Shown here piece after piece: positions 49,530 through 61,760 of a stretch of 64,000 bases of DNA. Position numbers and translations under genes: made by a program. This stretch comes from Loxodes magnus (Eukaryota; Ciliophora; Karyorelictea; Loxodida; Loxodidae). Location: contig CAMPDV010000952.1 in NCBI GenBank assembly GCA_946699065.1, positions 62,001 through 126,000 of the forward strand. The letters are read 5' to 3'. The notes beneath the pieces are model-generated. The model was not told where the DNA came from. It did no database searches and saw nothing but the letters and a program-made list of their open reading frames with translations. Position 1 is the first letter of the stretch. Each line of letters begins with the position of its first letter.

Positions 49530-50890
49530 ATGCTACCATCTAAATGCGAAGCTTGCGAAAAAGACTTCAACTAAGAGTTTAGAAAGCCTAGAAAGTTGGA
49601 TTGTGGATGTATTCTTTGTGAGAGATGTTTGAAAAGCTTCTACAAAATCTAATAGATGTTTAATTGTAAAAAGCACAACATCATCACTTATAGACCAATT
49701 GAAAAATTAGAAATGGAGGTTTCACATCTTTAAGAGGAGTCAAAATAAAACTTACTGAATATATGTTAAGAGCATAATGAGATTCTAGCTTTTTATTGTC
49801 TGAGTGACAGTATATTAATATGTGAAAAATGCCAATGGAATTCTCATAAGAAGCATCAATGTGGTAGATAAGAGGAAATCGTTCCTATTATGTAAGTTCG
49901 AATGTAAATGACTTTGAGTGCTATGAAAGAGAGGTTGAATCAATATTCTTCTGTCTTAGGCTAATGATAAATGTAGTTGGCTTAAGATTATATGATAAAT
50001 ATAAAATATATAGTATAGATCTATGATAATATCAAGAGAAGTTTAGAGTAAGCATGTGAGGAGTTGGTGATAAGAGTATAGGAGAAAGGCGAATAGAGTA
50101 GGTAGGAAATAAGTTAAAATAATATTTTTGAGATGAGTAAGTAAGTAGAGAGTATCGGATAAATGTAATAGACCACTATATAGTAATGTGAGATAAAGAA
50201 GAATTAATTAGAGAGATTGGAAGTATAGCTTTAAGAAAATCAAATAAATGAAGAATAAAAATATTCTTAATATTAAGCTATTCTTATACCTTAGAATATG
50301 GAAGCTTAAGTTTTTTAAAAGATGATGAAAGGGAGTTAGTTTGGTTTAGAATAGGAATTCCATGCTAGATAGAGAGTATAGATATAATCCTTTTAAAGAA
50401 CTATATAACTTTTATGAAAGGAGAGTTAGTTGTAGGCTTAATATTATGAGAGTGTTAATAAGGAAAGTAAAGAATAAATCTAAAAGTTACTTTAAGTTAT
50501 TAAAGAGTAGGATTTGGTGTTGAATGGCTTAAGAGAACAAATATCTCATAACTAGCAAGAAATAGAGGATCAAGAGATATAACGAGAGAGAATGCTCTAG
50601 CAGTAAAATACTATCTTGAAACAAAATAACTTCTAGTTATAAGACTATAAAAATAAGTTTAAGGAATTGAAATAATAAATAAAACATTTATCAATTCAGG
50701 CTCTTTAATATTAATTGCAAATAAAGCAGTTACTTTAGACAAAGAGAAGGAATAGAGGAATCTCACTATATAGTAGTAGTATGAAAAATTAAATTTATAG
50801 AAAGAGAGCAGAATAAGAGAGTTGGAGAGTTAGCTTGAACTTTAAAAAAATGATAATAACCTTTTAAGGGGTTAATATACTCTTGATTAT
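49530..50890 (+). CDS. RING/B-box/coiled-coil (TRIM-like) protein
   Basis: It starts MLPSKCEACEKDFNQEF at 49530. RING residues are C-E-A-C, then LDCGCILCERCL and the later NCKKH. A B-box follows at about residues 90-125 (CQEHNEILAFYC, then ILICEKCQWNSHKKHQC). Then there is a long Gln/Glu coiled coil (KRSLEQACEELVIRVQEKGE, EQRNLTIQQQYEKLNLQKES). This order is that of TRIM ubiquitin ligases, where the RING recruits E2 and the coil dimerises. A frame change near 50570 splits the end of the coil. The 3' end abuts a LINE fragment of opposite orientation. One coil residue is a TGA-coded Trp (LGQWQMQ). Confidence 0.8.
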
Positions 50891-51620
50891 ATAGTGAAAG
50901 GCGTCTTAAGCCATAAATTCCAATTTTTTACGATAATAATTCCCTTATGTTAGGATAGTATATACATTTTAAAATATTTTCAAATTTATCATATTTCTCA
51001 TACATACAATAGGGATTATCAATAGGTCAAAAAAGATCTTGTAGATCTTTTTTAAAATTTGATGATTGAGTTCTAATTTCATATATTGAAACTTTTTATT
51101 CTGCATTATTAATTTAAATTAATGTAAGCAATTTTAAGGAAATTCGATAAAGATTACCATATTATTCAGTATAAATTCTAGCTGTTTTCATTCATCTAAA
51201 TTTTTAAATAACTGCTATATAGAAATAATGTATCTATTTTTCTTATATATCTATTAAAAGTTATTAAGGTAGTGTTATACTAGGAATTCTGTAAATAAAT
51301 TGTACAAGGGTTAAACGGTTATTAACTTATTCATACTATTGGAAGTCCTTTTCATTTAATAATTAAAAGAAAACTTTTTATTGAATTAGAAAATTAAGGC
51401 TTCTTTATTCCATTTTAAGTATATATTAGTGAATTTCAGATCCATGAATGTTTGGAAGGCAATCAATAAAAAATCTACATAGCATGACACGTTAAAAGCT
51501 GATATAGTTGCCTAAAAAGCTTTTATTAAAACCATTCTTATGCTTGATTTTATTTTCTTCTAAACTTAAGTTATTTCTTATTTAATATTATAGTTAAATA
51601 TTTGTTTGAAATATTAAATA
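50885..51620 (-). mobile_element. LINE copy 3, 5'-truncated and degraded
   Basis: On the minus strand this aligns with the C-terminal third of the other two copies: SSMRMVLIKAFQATISAFN, then CYVDFLLIAFQTFM, then VSIYEIRTQSSNFKKDLQDL and NPYCMYEKYDKFENILKCIY, then YGLRRLSLYNQE. The CxCGEY motif has become CMYEKY. Coding remnants stop near 50885, inside the Glu/Lys-rich tail region of the family. It is clearly older than copies 1 and 2. It sits tail-on against the RING/B-box gene. Confidence 0.8.
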
Positions 51621-52129
51621 AATAGAATTTCTTTTAATATCTTTTGCATTAAATAACCTATCATTTTTTCTTTTGTTTAAATAAATGCTAGCTTTATTAT
51701 TTTATACTAAATTTAAAAATTAAGGTTTAAAATAATGTTAGATATTTATATTTTTATTATATTTTTAATTAATTTTGTCTACATATTTTGAAGGTGAAGT
51801 AATTCGAAAATTTAACTGTAGCATATAGAACATTTTATTATTATTTTTATAAACTAATTATTTTAGTGCTTGCATATTCTGGGCTTTCAAACAGGTACTT
51901 GCGTACAATTTTTTAAAGTGGCGGTATACCACTACCTCTTTATTAATTTGGAAGGTTACCATGGTGAATTGCTAAAGTTTCTTGTGAGTAATTTCTGTTT
52001 GTATATTCCACTATCTGTTATTTATTATTTGCTCAGTGTTCTAAATGTTATAGCCTATTCTCTTAGTTTAAGTTTTTTCCAAGATTAACATTATATAGTA
52101 AGTGGCTGTTATTATTGCAGCAGAAAAAA
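51621..52129. other. AT-rich spacer
   Basis: No convincing gene. A short plus-strand frame at 51870-52088 has no family resemblance and no supporting context. Confidence 0.35.
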
Positions 52130-52745
52130 AATTTTGCTTGTTTTTCTACTTTTTTTAAAGATTTTTTTTCAATAGATCGATTCTCTTTTAAATCGCAACC
52201 AATATTCCCTTCTATTTGTTTTTCTTCCACATGTTAATTTAGTTAAGTGTTTTCTATGACTATGTTTTTGTCTTGTTTAAAATTCTATTGTGACAATTTG
52301 AACAGTTACTATTTTGTTACCACTAATTTTAGATAAGCTGGCGTCTTATTATCATCATCTCATTATTTTAGTCTTTTATGTTGCTCATCAATTCTCTTAT
52401 ACTTACCCCTTAGTTGAAAATAGTTTCTTCATATATGGAGATAATTTTTTCATTTAGTTGAGTTAAATTGAGTTTTTAATCAGATTTTTAGATAGGCTCA
52501 TTTTTCTGCTAAATTTCAATCATAACTTTTCCTTCAAAGGAAGAACTAGAAATATCTTATTACTTTTCTTATGTCTGAAGCTCCTTTGTTGCTTTCCTTC
52601 TTACGTTTCTAAGCTAATTCTTCGAGAGACGAATAGCCTATATCATTTTTTTATTTTATAAAGCATTTTATTTAACAGTTAGTTGTAATTCTTTCTACTC
52701 TTCTCTTATCTTTCTAAGAGTTAAGAATATTTATTTTTATTCAAA
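52130..52745 (-). CDS. Unknown coiled-coil protein
   Basis: On the minus strand: NDIGYSSLEELAQKRKKES, then after a one-base frame change QKNEPIQKSDQKLNLTQLNE, IRELMSNIKDQNNEMMIIRR and a C-x-x-C pair (NCSNCHNRIL). The helix is Gln/Asn-rich. The C-x-x-C could be half of a metal site, but no partner pair was found. Start not defined. Confidence 0.4.
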
Positions 52746-53221
52746 ATAATATCTTTAACTTAAGTTAAAACTGGCAAATTAAATATTTTTATAGTTTAAT
52801 AAATTTACTAAATATAAGGCAACAAACTAAAGAATTACCAGACTTATTATTTATTACTACACGATATCTAAATCTATCATTATATTGCATTACAATTTGG
52901 ATTTGCTTCATTTTCTTTCCGTTAATATAGAAAAACATTTAAAAGAGTAGAAGTACTTAAAAAGATTGCTTATTTACACTTCAAAATTAATGATTTTAAC
53001 TATATTTTTTAATTATTTTGATTAGTTTATTTTTTAGTCTTATTTATTTAGCCATTGATAAAAAGTTTAAATTAAAGCTAATAATTTCAAATTTTCTGGT
53101 TTTTTGTTTTAATTATTATTTATAAATAATAAATTAATTAAATTAGCGTGGGACCACTATTGTTTGATTTACCACGAAAAAATAAAGAAAAACAATTTAA
53201 TTATTAATAATAGACTAGAAA
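52746..53221. other. AT-rich spacer
   Basis: No gene recognised. Near 53154 the pentamer CGTGG is followed by CCACG at 53192, a weak inverted repeat. Confidence 0.35.
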
Positions 53222-53607
53222 TGTTTCTAGCTTTATCTTGTCTCTTTGATTCTTATCTTTTTCTCTAATCGAAATTGATTGCATTCACTCTTCGAATTCT
53301 TGTAATTCTTCCAAAGGCTGGAGTTAGAGAACATTCCACTATTTGCGTCAAATGATCCAATTAGATTAAATTCTTCTAAGTAATAATTATTTGGGATCTC
53401 AGTATATTTTTGTTGTTTTCTAAATTCCTGATTAAAATAGCGACAGGTAAAATCATGATAATTCTGAGATCTGGATTTCGGTTCCCTCTAGTTAATCTCT
53501 CGCGCCAATTAAGAGAGCTCTCAAAGAAGTAAAGTTTATCATACAATGGGCTCGTCCTTATTTATTTGATGTTGCATTTATTTCAAGAGTACTTGCAGTG
53601 CAGACAT
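53222..53607 (-). CDS. Unknown ~128-aa protein
   Basis: One frame from ATG 53607: MSALQVLLKQMQHQINKDEP, IVWQTLLLWELSQLAREIN, SRSQNYHDFTCRYFNQEFRK, IPNNYYLEEFNLIGSFDANS, ending Lys/Arg-rich near 53222. The frame is continuous and well mixed in composition, so it is likely real. No family was recognised. Its start codon overlaps the start of a divergent plus-strand frame at 53606. Confidence 0.5.
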
Positions 53608-53865
53608 GACTGCGCCGGATTGCCTACTTGGACGACTAGAAACTAGAACCCATTTTAAGAATGAATTATATAATAGATTATATAAAATAGCCTCTAAGAA
53701 ACTATAGATCTCTATTAATGAATGTCTTAAAAAAGAAAAATAAAATATTCAGACTGAGCAAAATAATTTATAACATAACACTATAAAATAACGTGATATA
53801 ATCATTTTAGGTTTAGCATGGAGTACATTATTTGTTTTTAAAATAGTTAAACTAACCTTCTAGTT
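53606..53865 (+). CDS. Unknown small protein with one membrane segment
   Basis: From ATG 53606: MTAPDCLLGRLETRTHFKN, LYNRLYKIASKKLQISINE, a Gln/Lys/Asn helix and then a membrane segment (IIILGLAWSTLFVFKIVKL). It would be tail-anchored. The end is not defined; it meets the convergent coiled-coil gene near 53865. It competes with the minus-strand frame that starts at the same CATG; both could be real as divergent genes. Confidence 0.4.
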
Positions 53866-54275
53866 TCACCTTATCCTATATATTTTCTTCTTATTGGGCG
53901 ATTTCTTCTTCTAGAAGTTCCATTTAGTCTTAATCAGATCATTATGAGTCAAATTTTCAAACATTAGATCTTCCTATAGTAATTGATATTTTTGTTCAGT
54001 TTAAATCCTTTTATGTTGTTTAAATTCTTGCAATTTTTTCACAATCCTTTAATCTTTTTCGATTTTCTTAGATAATATTTGATGTACCTCTAAAATTCCT
54101 CTTGCTTCTCTTTGCTAAATTCCGTTTTCTTATTCTAATCAATTCATTGTATAATCAAGCATATTCCTTCGATACTGCTCTATAGTCTTTATCGATTTCT
54201 TTTTTATATGGTATAATTAATTCACTTTATCCTTTCTTCCTTTTTTCTCGTATTTCTTTAATATAATTTTTTATT
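53866..54275 (-). CDS. Unknown coiled-coil protein
   Basis: Minus-strand frame rich in Lys, Glu and Gln (QREARGILEVHQILSKKIEK, IVKKLQEFKQHKRIQTEQKY, LLQEDLMFENLTHNDLIKT). It is probably a long helix. No other domain; neither end is certain. Confidence 0.4.
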
Positions 54276-54397
54276 ATAAAATCTATATAAAAAATAAAAA
54301 TAATCTGTAGAGTCTCTTACATAGTCAGTTCATTTTAGGTTATCAATTCTATAATAATAATAAAAGCAACAGAGATAAAAGAACTAAAAATAGAAAA

Positions 54398-55010
54398 ATG
54401 CTAGATAAATATGCATAAAATTAAACCTTTAGTTTCCATCTATAGAGGAGACTATCAATAAGATATAATCTCAAATGCGATAAAAACAGATGAACATTAT
54501 TAAAAATTTAGCTAATGTCCTCAGATTTTCGAGATTTTAGTATTAAATAAAGAACTGTAGGAAAAGCAGATATTATAATAGGAAATTATTTAAAAGACAT
54601 ATGGAAAATAAGGATATGTACCTATGGATATAGAACGAAACCATTTTTAATAAGTCATAAGAAGAAAAATAAATTGCTATATAAGTTAAAAACAATACCA
54701 TTATAAAAATGATGGTGAAGAAAATAAATTTTCGAAAATAATAGGAAAGCATAGATGAAGATCTATTTTAATATGGCCAACCTTTACAGGATAACTATGG
54801 GAATAAATTTTATAATAGTAAATTTATCAATTTAAAAAATAACTTTCGGATGAAATGGAAAAGCTTAAAATCCTAGATATAAATAAGGCAGGTGGAATTG
54901 TGAAGTTCTAAACAGTTCTTCAGTACAAGAGATAACTTTTCAAGATTACTGGATATAATGGTCAAAATTTGAAGCTATAACTCTTTTACTATAAATTTTT
55001 TTCTTTGTTC
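54398..55010 (+). CDS. Unknown basic protein
   Basis: From ATG 54398 (MLDKYAQNQTFSFHLQRRLS) the frame is open and well mixed (KADIIIGNYLKDIWKIRICT). A different frame is better after about 54700 (SIDEDLFQYGQPLQDNYGNK, FINLKNNFRMKWKSL). Possible frame change. No family recognised. Confidence 0.35.
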
Positions 55011-55113
55011 AGAAGTTATTAGATTCTACTCCTGTGATATGAGTATTATTTAGCAATAAATTAATATAAGCAAATATTTCTTTTAAGAAAATCAAAGATA
55101 GAGAAGCAAAAAT

Positions 55114-55480
55114 TTGAATTGTATGATTACTCATTTAAAACTTAGAGAGGGAATATCACAACAAGTTTTCATTTTTTCAAAAATATTCTTAACCAACAAA
55201 AAATACAATTTTATTGATTTTTATTATTTGTTAATTAATCAAATTAAAAAACTATTAATAAGCTATTTATTTATAGCTTTAAGTCTATTAAAATAAAGGT
55301 ATATATTAGAATTTTATTAACTATTAAAGACTTTAACTGTAAATTTTTATATTGGATTATAATTGAACCTGCTTATAGAAAACTTGCAATTACTAACGTT
55401 AAATTTAGGTAAAGATATTGAAGTTATGAAATATAGTCAAGATGTCAAAGAAAGGAATTATTTTCAGTTTTAGACATGGT
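55114..55480 (+). CDS. Unknown protein, possible N-terminal part of the next gene
   Basis: From ATG 55114: MNCMITHLKLREGISQQVF, FIDFYYLLINQIKKLLISYL (hydrophobic), LLIENLQLLTLNLGKDIEVM, SQDVKERNYFQFQTW. The frame overlaps the start of the 55442 gene in another frame. The two may be one gene with an indel near 55470. Confidence 0.35.
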
Positions 55481-56473
55481 AATAGCTAAGTAGGTAAGAT
55501 ATGAGGGTTATGCTATTTTATTCAAGAAGCTAATTGGATTTTCTTTGAAGTTACTTTGAAGTTGAATTCTAGATAATGCTTTATTAAAATGATGGGACTA
55601 GACTAATTGAGCGAAAATGAAGTTTAACAAACTTAAGATCTCAAGGATAAGTGATCTAGTGTAATTTAGAAAAATCATAATCTCATAATAATAAAAAATA
55701 AAATTGATAAGAGAAACTAAAGAGATTCTAACTAATGATAAGGAGATACTGAATAAGGAAAAATGTTTATGATAAAATTTTGTATTTAGAGATAACCTTT
55801 TATAAGAAAAATAGCATTAGAAGTAAAATTTTGGGTATGAGTTGATGAAAAATTATAATAAGATTATATACTCTAAAATTAATGGCACAAGAAATCTTAG
55901 TCTTGTTGGTTTTAGTCATAAGATTAAAAAAGAATACAGTCTTTAGTAGTAATAAGAAGGGATTTAAATAAACATAATGAAAATGAGAAGTAAATTAAAT
56001 CTATGAGGTAAGAATTTTAAAGCTTAAATTGTAGTCTACTAAATGAAAGATTCAAGAATATCATTTGCAAAATAGAATGAAATAGCTACTAAATCAAAAC
56101 TTTTTTGAATTAATTAAAAGAATCAATTGCAACGAAAAGTCATGCTTGGTATTTAAAAAACGTTCAACCTTTTAAGTAGTTTATAGATTGTAAATTGAGC
56201 ATGGTTTAGCCAGCTTTTCTTAAGATAAAATAGAGAATACCAAAAGTTTTACAGAATAATTAAACAATTATAGAATTCCGGTGTTTCTAAATGAAAAAAA
56301 CGAAGTCGTTAAGATTTGAATAATTCAAGTCATAAAAAAAGTTGCGAATAAATGAGAAATGTACGTGTCCAAAGTGCGGCCTAAATTTCTACTTTGAATT
56401 TATAAATCTAAGAATTATCTTTTTGATACCAAGAAAAAATTTAAATCCTTCTAGAACTCAAAGTATTCAATGA
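55442..56473 (+). CDS. Unknown 343-aa protein with C-terminal C-x-C-x2-C cluster
   Basis: One continuous frame from ATG 55442 to TGA 56471. It starts MSKKGIIFSFRHGNSQVG, then WGLCYFIQEANWIFFEVTLK, QSLVVIRRDLNKHNENEKQI and SLNCSLLNERFKNIICKIEW, and near the end KCTCPKCGLNFYFEF. The C-x-C-x2-C cluster resembles half of a zinc ribbon. Several internal Trp are TGA (KIWGL, KDKWSS). The bases GTAATAGCTAAGTAG near the start fit a 15-nt intron; without them the protein would read SFRHGKIWGL. No family recognised. Confidence 0.5.
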
Positions 56474-57159
56474 CTTTATAAAATCTAGATTGAAATATTT
56501 ACGCAATGTTTGAGATCTAATTTTTCTAAGTAGTATAATTGTACACACTCTTTAAGTTTTTCATTTTCTTGATTATCCTGAATAAAAAATTTTCAGTTGC
56601 GTTTCTTTTATATATTCTAAGGAATATAAAAATAATTGTCTTTATTTTCCAACTTTGCAATATCTTAGACTTGAGATTGCTGATCCATTTACAACACTAT
56701 ACAATGGAATAAATTTAAATCCCAAAATTACAACAAAATTCATACTTTAGCCTCTTAAAAGCATTATCAACCTAATCCTTTTAAATTCTTTCTCCTTAAC
56801 TTCCCTTTTCTTCATTTAGATCATATTACCCTATTTTGATTTTCCTAATATTTCTAAGCTAAAATAAATTTTAAATATTGACCGCAATAAAAAGCATTAA
56901 AGCTAAACTTTATTTTTTAAATAATTTAATGATACTTATTAACAAATGTCTTGTAAATCAAAACTTAGAATGAAATATATCGTATATTTCAAGCTATAAA
57001 GTATCTTATTAATTTATTAAGATACTTAGATAAGAAATATTATAAAGAATTAAGCTATCTTTAATTAAAGATACTCAGTCTAGTAATCTTAATAATTTAT
57101 TAGTTTAATTAGTAATGCTCTAGGATTGAAATAATTAATTAAATACTTTAATGGATTTA
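56474..57159. other. AT-rich spacer
   Basis: No gene recognised. Short A/T repeats around 56990-57130 (variants of AAGATACTTAG) are not regular enough to call. Confidence 0.4.
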
Positions 57160-58560
57160 TTAACTTTGAGTCTTGTACTTTAAAGTTGTTTTTTTGTCTG
57201 CTTGAACTTGCTTTCTTCTCTGATCATTTCAATTTACTGCTTATTAAAGTATAGTTCTTTGCTCTTACACTTAACTTTTCTTTCTTTAGTAGAATTTTTT
57301 TATTAGATAAGCTGAAAGAAACTGAACCAACAACTTAGCTATCTTAACTGATTCATATAAGCAAGCAGCTACTTTGAAAGTAAATCTACTTCTTGCCCTC
57401 AATATTGTAAATCTTCTAAAAAGAATCTTATGAAGTTATCTATTTTCTTTTACGAAAAGCTTTAAAATAAACCCATCTAATGTTTTTCGTTTTAAACTTC
57501 AGATTCTACTTATTAGGCAAGTTAATGATATTATTGTTCCTTAATCCTTAAATCTTATAGCTTAGATTGATAGTTTTTTTTGCTTTTTATTCTTTTTTAA
57601 AGAAAGTTGCTTAGTATCTTTATATTGCTTGATTAAACTCCTCATTGTAACGTAGCACCGAGACTAAACTTGTGATAAATAAAATTGAAAGCAGACAGGT
57701 TAAACTTTTTTATACTAGTCAGCTTTACTTGGCAGTTATATTCAGCATTTTAAAAGCAATAGGAGACCGATTGTCTTGCATTGATGGGATATTCCTATAT
57801 TTTTTCTTTGATTTTATTCCTTTAGCTCAAACTATTCCTTCAAGAGTAGGAATTCTTATAAGCCGCTTATGGTTTTATCGGATTAATCTTCAAAATATAT
57901 TTAGTTTCTTTTCAAATCTACTCGCTTATTTCCAACGAGGTCTGGATAAAAATTAACTGTCTATTTTATTTCTATCTTTGAAGATGTAATTTTATTTTAA
58001 AGATAAAGTTTCATACTGGGAATGCTTTATTTTTGTATTTCATCTTTTTTTGTTTCTTTGGTTTTTATTAGGGTATCAGCTTAATATTATATACATCAAA
58101 ATATAGCGAAAAAAAGCTTTCAAAGCTTGATTAGTCCCCTACATATTTTTCTCGGCTTATCAAACGTTTCCTACTGTAAACATATCACAATCTAGCACTG
58201 AAATTAAGTAGAAAGCAGGCAGTAATTTAATGTTCTCTGCAGTCTTCTTCAAAGAGCTCATAATTTTTAGCAATCCTTAGAGAAATTAACATCACTAATA
58301 AGAATCTCTCGTTTGGAAATACTTGAGGCTTTCAAATATTTCTTATATGAATTTATAGATGCAACCAGGCAAACAACTAATGACAAATATGAGATTGTCC
58401 AAATATCTCGCCTTATCCTGATTTTAAGCACATTCTTAGTGTCCATTATTTGCTTCATTCAGAATTCTCTACTCTTTACTAAAATATGGTCTATAGCAAT
58501 TGATATATACTCTGTCTTTTAGAGTGCAGCTTCTTATTAAGATAGAATTAACTTTTTATC
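57160..58560 (-). CDS. Unknown coiled-coil protein(s)
   Basis: Minus-strand stretches of protein-like sequence: NEANNGHQECAQNQDKARYL near 58450, PTLEGIVWAKGIKSKKKYRN near 57830, GQEVDLLSKQLLAYMNQLRQ near 57380 and FNKQQIEMIREESKFKQTKK near 57230. They are in more than one frame, and more than one frame is plausible in places, so boundaries are uncertain. The T-rich plus strand reflects Lys/Glu/Gln coding on the other strand. Confidence 0.3.
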
Positions 58561-59079
58561 TTGCTGACATTTCAATTATAGTTCCTTTATCACCATGCTA
58601 AGATCTGAGGAATTGCCAATCAACGACTTTAAGTAATTTTTTAAGCTTCACATATTACTATTCTAAACTAATCTTTTATTAGATTTCCTTATCTTGAATC
58701 CACTCAACTGATAGCCATTCAAACATAGTAACCTAATTAAATCTCACTCACTATAACTACAAATAATGCTTAACCTTAGCATACTTAAAAGAAGCCAAAG
58801 CTTCTTATTTTAATAGCAAAATATTTTAACCTAAATAGACAATTAATTAGATATTACAGTAGCAAGGATATTAGATTAACAACCTAGCTTTAATTAACTA
58901 ATCCCTATATCCTAATTTTAATAAGCATTATTATGATACAGTTAATAAGACTATTAGAAACTCTTTGCTTTAACAAAGCAGGTTATTAGTATTATATATT
59001 TAATAGCTTTAATTTAAAGCTATAAGAGATATAGTCTAGGATATAGATAAAAGTAATAGAAAGGCTATAATATATATAG
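58561..59079. other. Spacer, no gene seen
   Basis: A/T- and C-leaning DNA with no convincing frame. Confidence 0.35.
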
Positions 59080-60279
59080 AGTAAGGCTTTTATATCCCTA
59101 TTTAGATACAAATAGTAGCTTTTATAGAAGACATTAAAGAGCTTTATGAACTTGAAATCAAGATATTATTGAAGTAGAATGCTACTTAAAAACAAACTAA
59201 GAGGTAACTATTAAATAGCTTATTAATGGAATTAATTACTCCTTTAGTTTATAAAGCTTTTCTAAGGCTACCAGAGAGGAGAAAAATATTCTGCTGGTGA
59301 CAGGTTTTAAAATAGGAGATTTAGTAATTATTCAGAAATAGAAGAAAGAAAATACTTGAAGATGGTTAATCTAAGGATAGAATGAAACTAGTTTGATGAT
59401 AGAGATATCAAGCAATACATTATCAATCAAACACTCAAGCAGTAAATTAAAAAAATTTAACTACAAGCCCAAACAATAAATTTTTCATACATCTCCATCC
59501 AGAATATTAAATATCTCATAGTTTATATGAACATCTAGCTTTAAAAATAAATAAAAAAGAAGAAAGTGACTAAGCTATTATGATTAACTAAGATAAAAGT
59601 ACAATTAGCGAATAAATAATCTAAGATGCATTACACAAATAAGATAGTTAAGCTTTAAAAAAGGTTAAAGTTAGATATACTCTATTAATATAAATAGAAT
59701 CAAATCAAGTTTAATTAACTTTAAATAGCTTAATTTAAATAATACATTTAAAGTAAATTAACTTTAGTACCTTTCTTTATTTATTTCAAATTATTAGTAC
59801 TTTGCTAAGAATTATAAGGCTATAAAAGAGGCGGGAATAAAAAGATATAAGTTTAAATTAAATGAGTAATGATAAGTTTAATAAAACTATAATAGATTTG
59901 AATGATATAACTTAATTATTAGGATACTTATAACATTTAAATAATACCATGTATCTTAGTATTAGACATCTAGGACTCTTAAGTTATAAGTAGAAATAGT
60001 TAGTATGCTTCATTTACTATATGTTTGGTTATTAAGCAATATAATGCTAAAAAGGTTAAAGACATTTTGTAAAGGACTAATAAAAAATTTGATCCTTCAA
60101 GCAAATTCCTAGAATAGAAATTCTTTGAGTATTGGAATTTTCGCAAAGGATTTATCCAACAGATGGAAAATTCTAAAGAATTGAAAGGATTATCTCTTAT
60201 ACCCATAGGCTATTAGCAAGCAGACTCGGATAATAGTGCTGGATAACTTAATAATTATAATAGGATAGATAAAAAATGA
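59080..60279 (+). CDS. Unknown protein with well-defined C-terminus
   Basis: The C-terminal 80 codons are convincing: YNAKKVKDILQRTNKKFDP, LEQKFFEYWNFRKGFIQQME, then SKELKGLSLIPIGYQQADSD, ending NRIDKK-TGA at 60277. Upstream, ATG 59862 (MSNDKFNKTIIDLNDITQL) gives a good frame to about 60010 that is one step out of phase. Further upstream, 59440-59780 is also protein-like (IHLHPEYQISHSLYEHLAL, EESDQAIMINQDKSTISEQ). One or more indels or short introns must lie between. No family recognised. Confidence 0.45.
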
Positions 60280-60659
60280 AGATTAATAAAATTCTTAAGA
60301 AATAATATAAGTAGGAATAAAGCTAAAATATCAATTCCATTTTGAGGGTTTCTAATGCTTATTTGCTAATAAGTATTTAATAGCATTTATTTGATAATTA
60401 TAAGCTTGATAGTGCTTGTTTAATATAATATAGAGAAAGTAATAAAACGCTTTGTTAAAAGTAATAATTAGTTAAACTAGATTAAGTCAAAATAATAATA
60501 GAAAAGGAAGATTGATGATTTGATATTAAGCTTCTTTTATTAATTATAAACTTAATTAAATAATATAAGGCATATATTAGATTAAGTAATGGGACAAAAA
60601 TTACTATGACCAAAAGATTGTACTTTTAGCATGATTTTCGCTTACTAAAAGTTAGTAAA
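60280..60659. other. Spacer
   Basis: AT-rich; no gene recognised. Confidence 0.35.
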
Positions 60660-61760
60660 TAATAGAGTTGTATTATTTTCTACTTCTCTTACTCTTCTGA
60701 TATTTCTTATTTCTTTCTTAAAATTAATAAAGAAAATTTTATTTTTCTGGCTTTAGCTTCTGTTTTTTCCTTGAATCGTAACATCTAAGGATTTATCACC
60801 TCGACAAATCAGTAAATCTTTCATAAATTTATTTTGCTCTTCTTTATTTTAGCTCTCATTTATTAATGTAAAGGTACTTTAGAAATCTACACTCTAAATA
60901 GTAAATTCCACCTATCTCTGCCTATTCCTTCATATCCTGTATTTGCGAAATAGTTTACGATCTGTGTTTTTCAGTAATTTTTTATAATCTTCTAAATAGT
61001 CAAAGTTAGCTTCAATTACCTTTCTAGAATTTATGCAAAGAATGCCCTTCTACTTTCTCTGTTTTAACTCAAAAGGATGTTAATTTCTTCTATATCTTTC
61101 TGTCTGTATTTATAATATCGCTATTCATTCTTCTAGTTTTTGCTAATTTCTAGGCTTCACTTTATTTATTACCTTTCTTTCCTGAATTAATTTGGATTAT
61201 AATAGTATGCTTTAAAAGCTTTATTACTACAAAATTAATGGTTTTCTTTGGTTTACTCTTTCAGTTTTATTCTCTATAGAGCAAATTTTCTTAAAAATAG
61301 CACAAATTTTTGAATCGATTGCTTCTTATTTTTGAATCTTATCTTACTAATATATTAATCCAGTCTCTTCACTATACCAAGAAACCATTGGCTTTTCTTC
61401 TCCTTCTGGTATAAAATTCAGATCTCCAAGCAGTCCCCCAATAGACTCTCAAATCTGTTAGTAAATTTACCTTTGAAGCTATTTATTCTATCATCTAATT
61501 TTTAGAAAAGCCTTAATATCTGCTATAAGCTTAGATCAATGATCAAAGTTAAAATTTCACTTCTATTTTTATTTCTTTTTCTTTCAGCTGAAATCATAAG
61601 TGAATTAGCCAGGATGCTACAATCTTCAGTGTCTTTATTTTTTTATTCTATAAAAGTTAGAAAAAAGTCAAATTTTATTTAAAAAATAGATTTAAATAGC
61701 GCAAAAATTAGATCTAATAGCGGTAGTTTCTTGAAGGACTATCTTTAATTAAATACATTA
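60660..61760 (-). CDS. Unknown Lys/Gln-rich protein
   Basis: On the minus strand: ANSLMISAERKRNKNRSEIL, TLIIDLSLQQILRLFQKLDD, FTNRFESLLGDC; then, after a frame step near 61430, NFIPEGEEKPMVSWYSEETG, SKICAIFKKICSIENKTERV and KGILCINSRKVIEANFDYLE, LLKNTDRKLFRKYRIW, FMKDLLICRGDKSLDVTIQG. The last 600 bp hold a single good frame. No known domain. The start is not defined. Confidence 0.45.
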
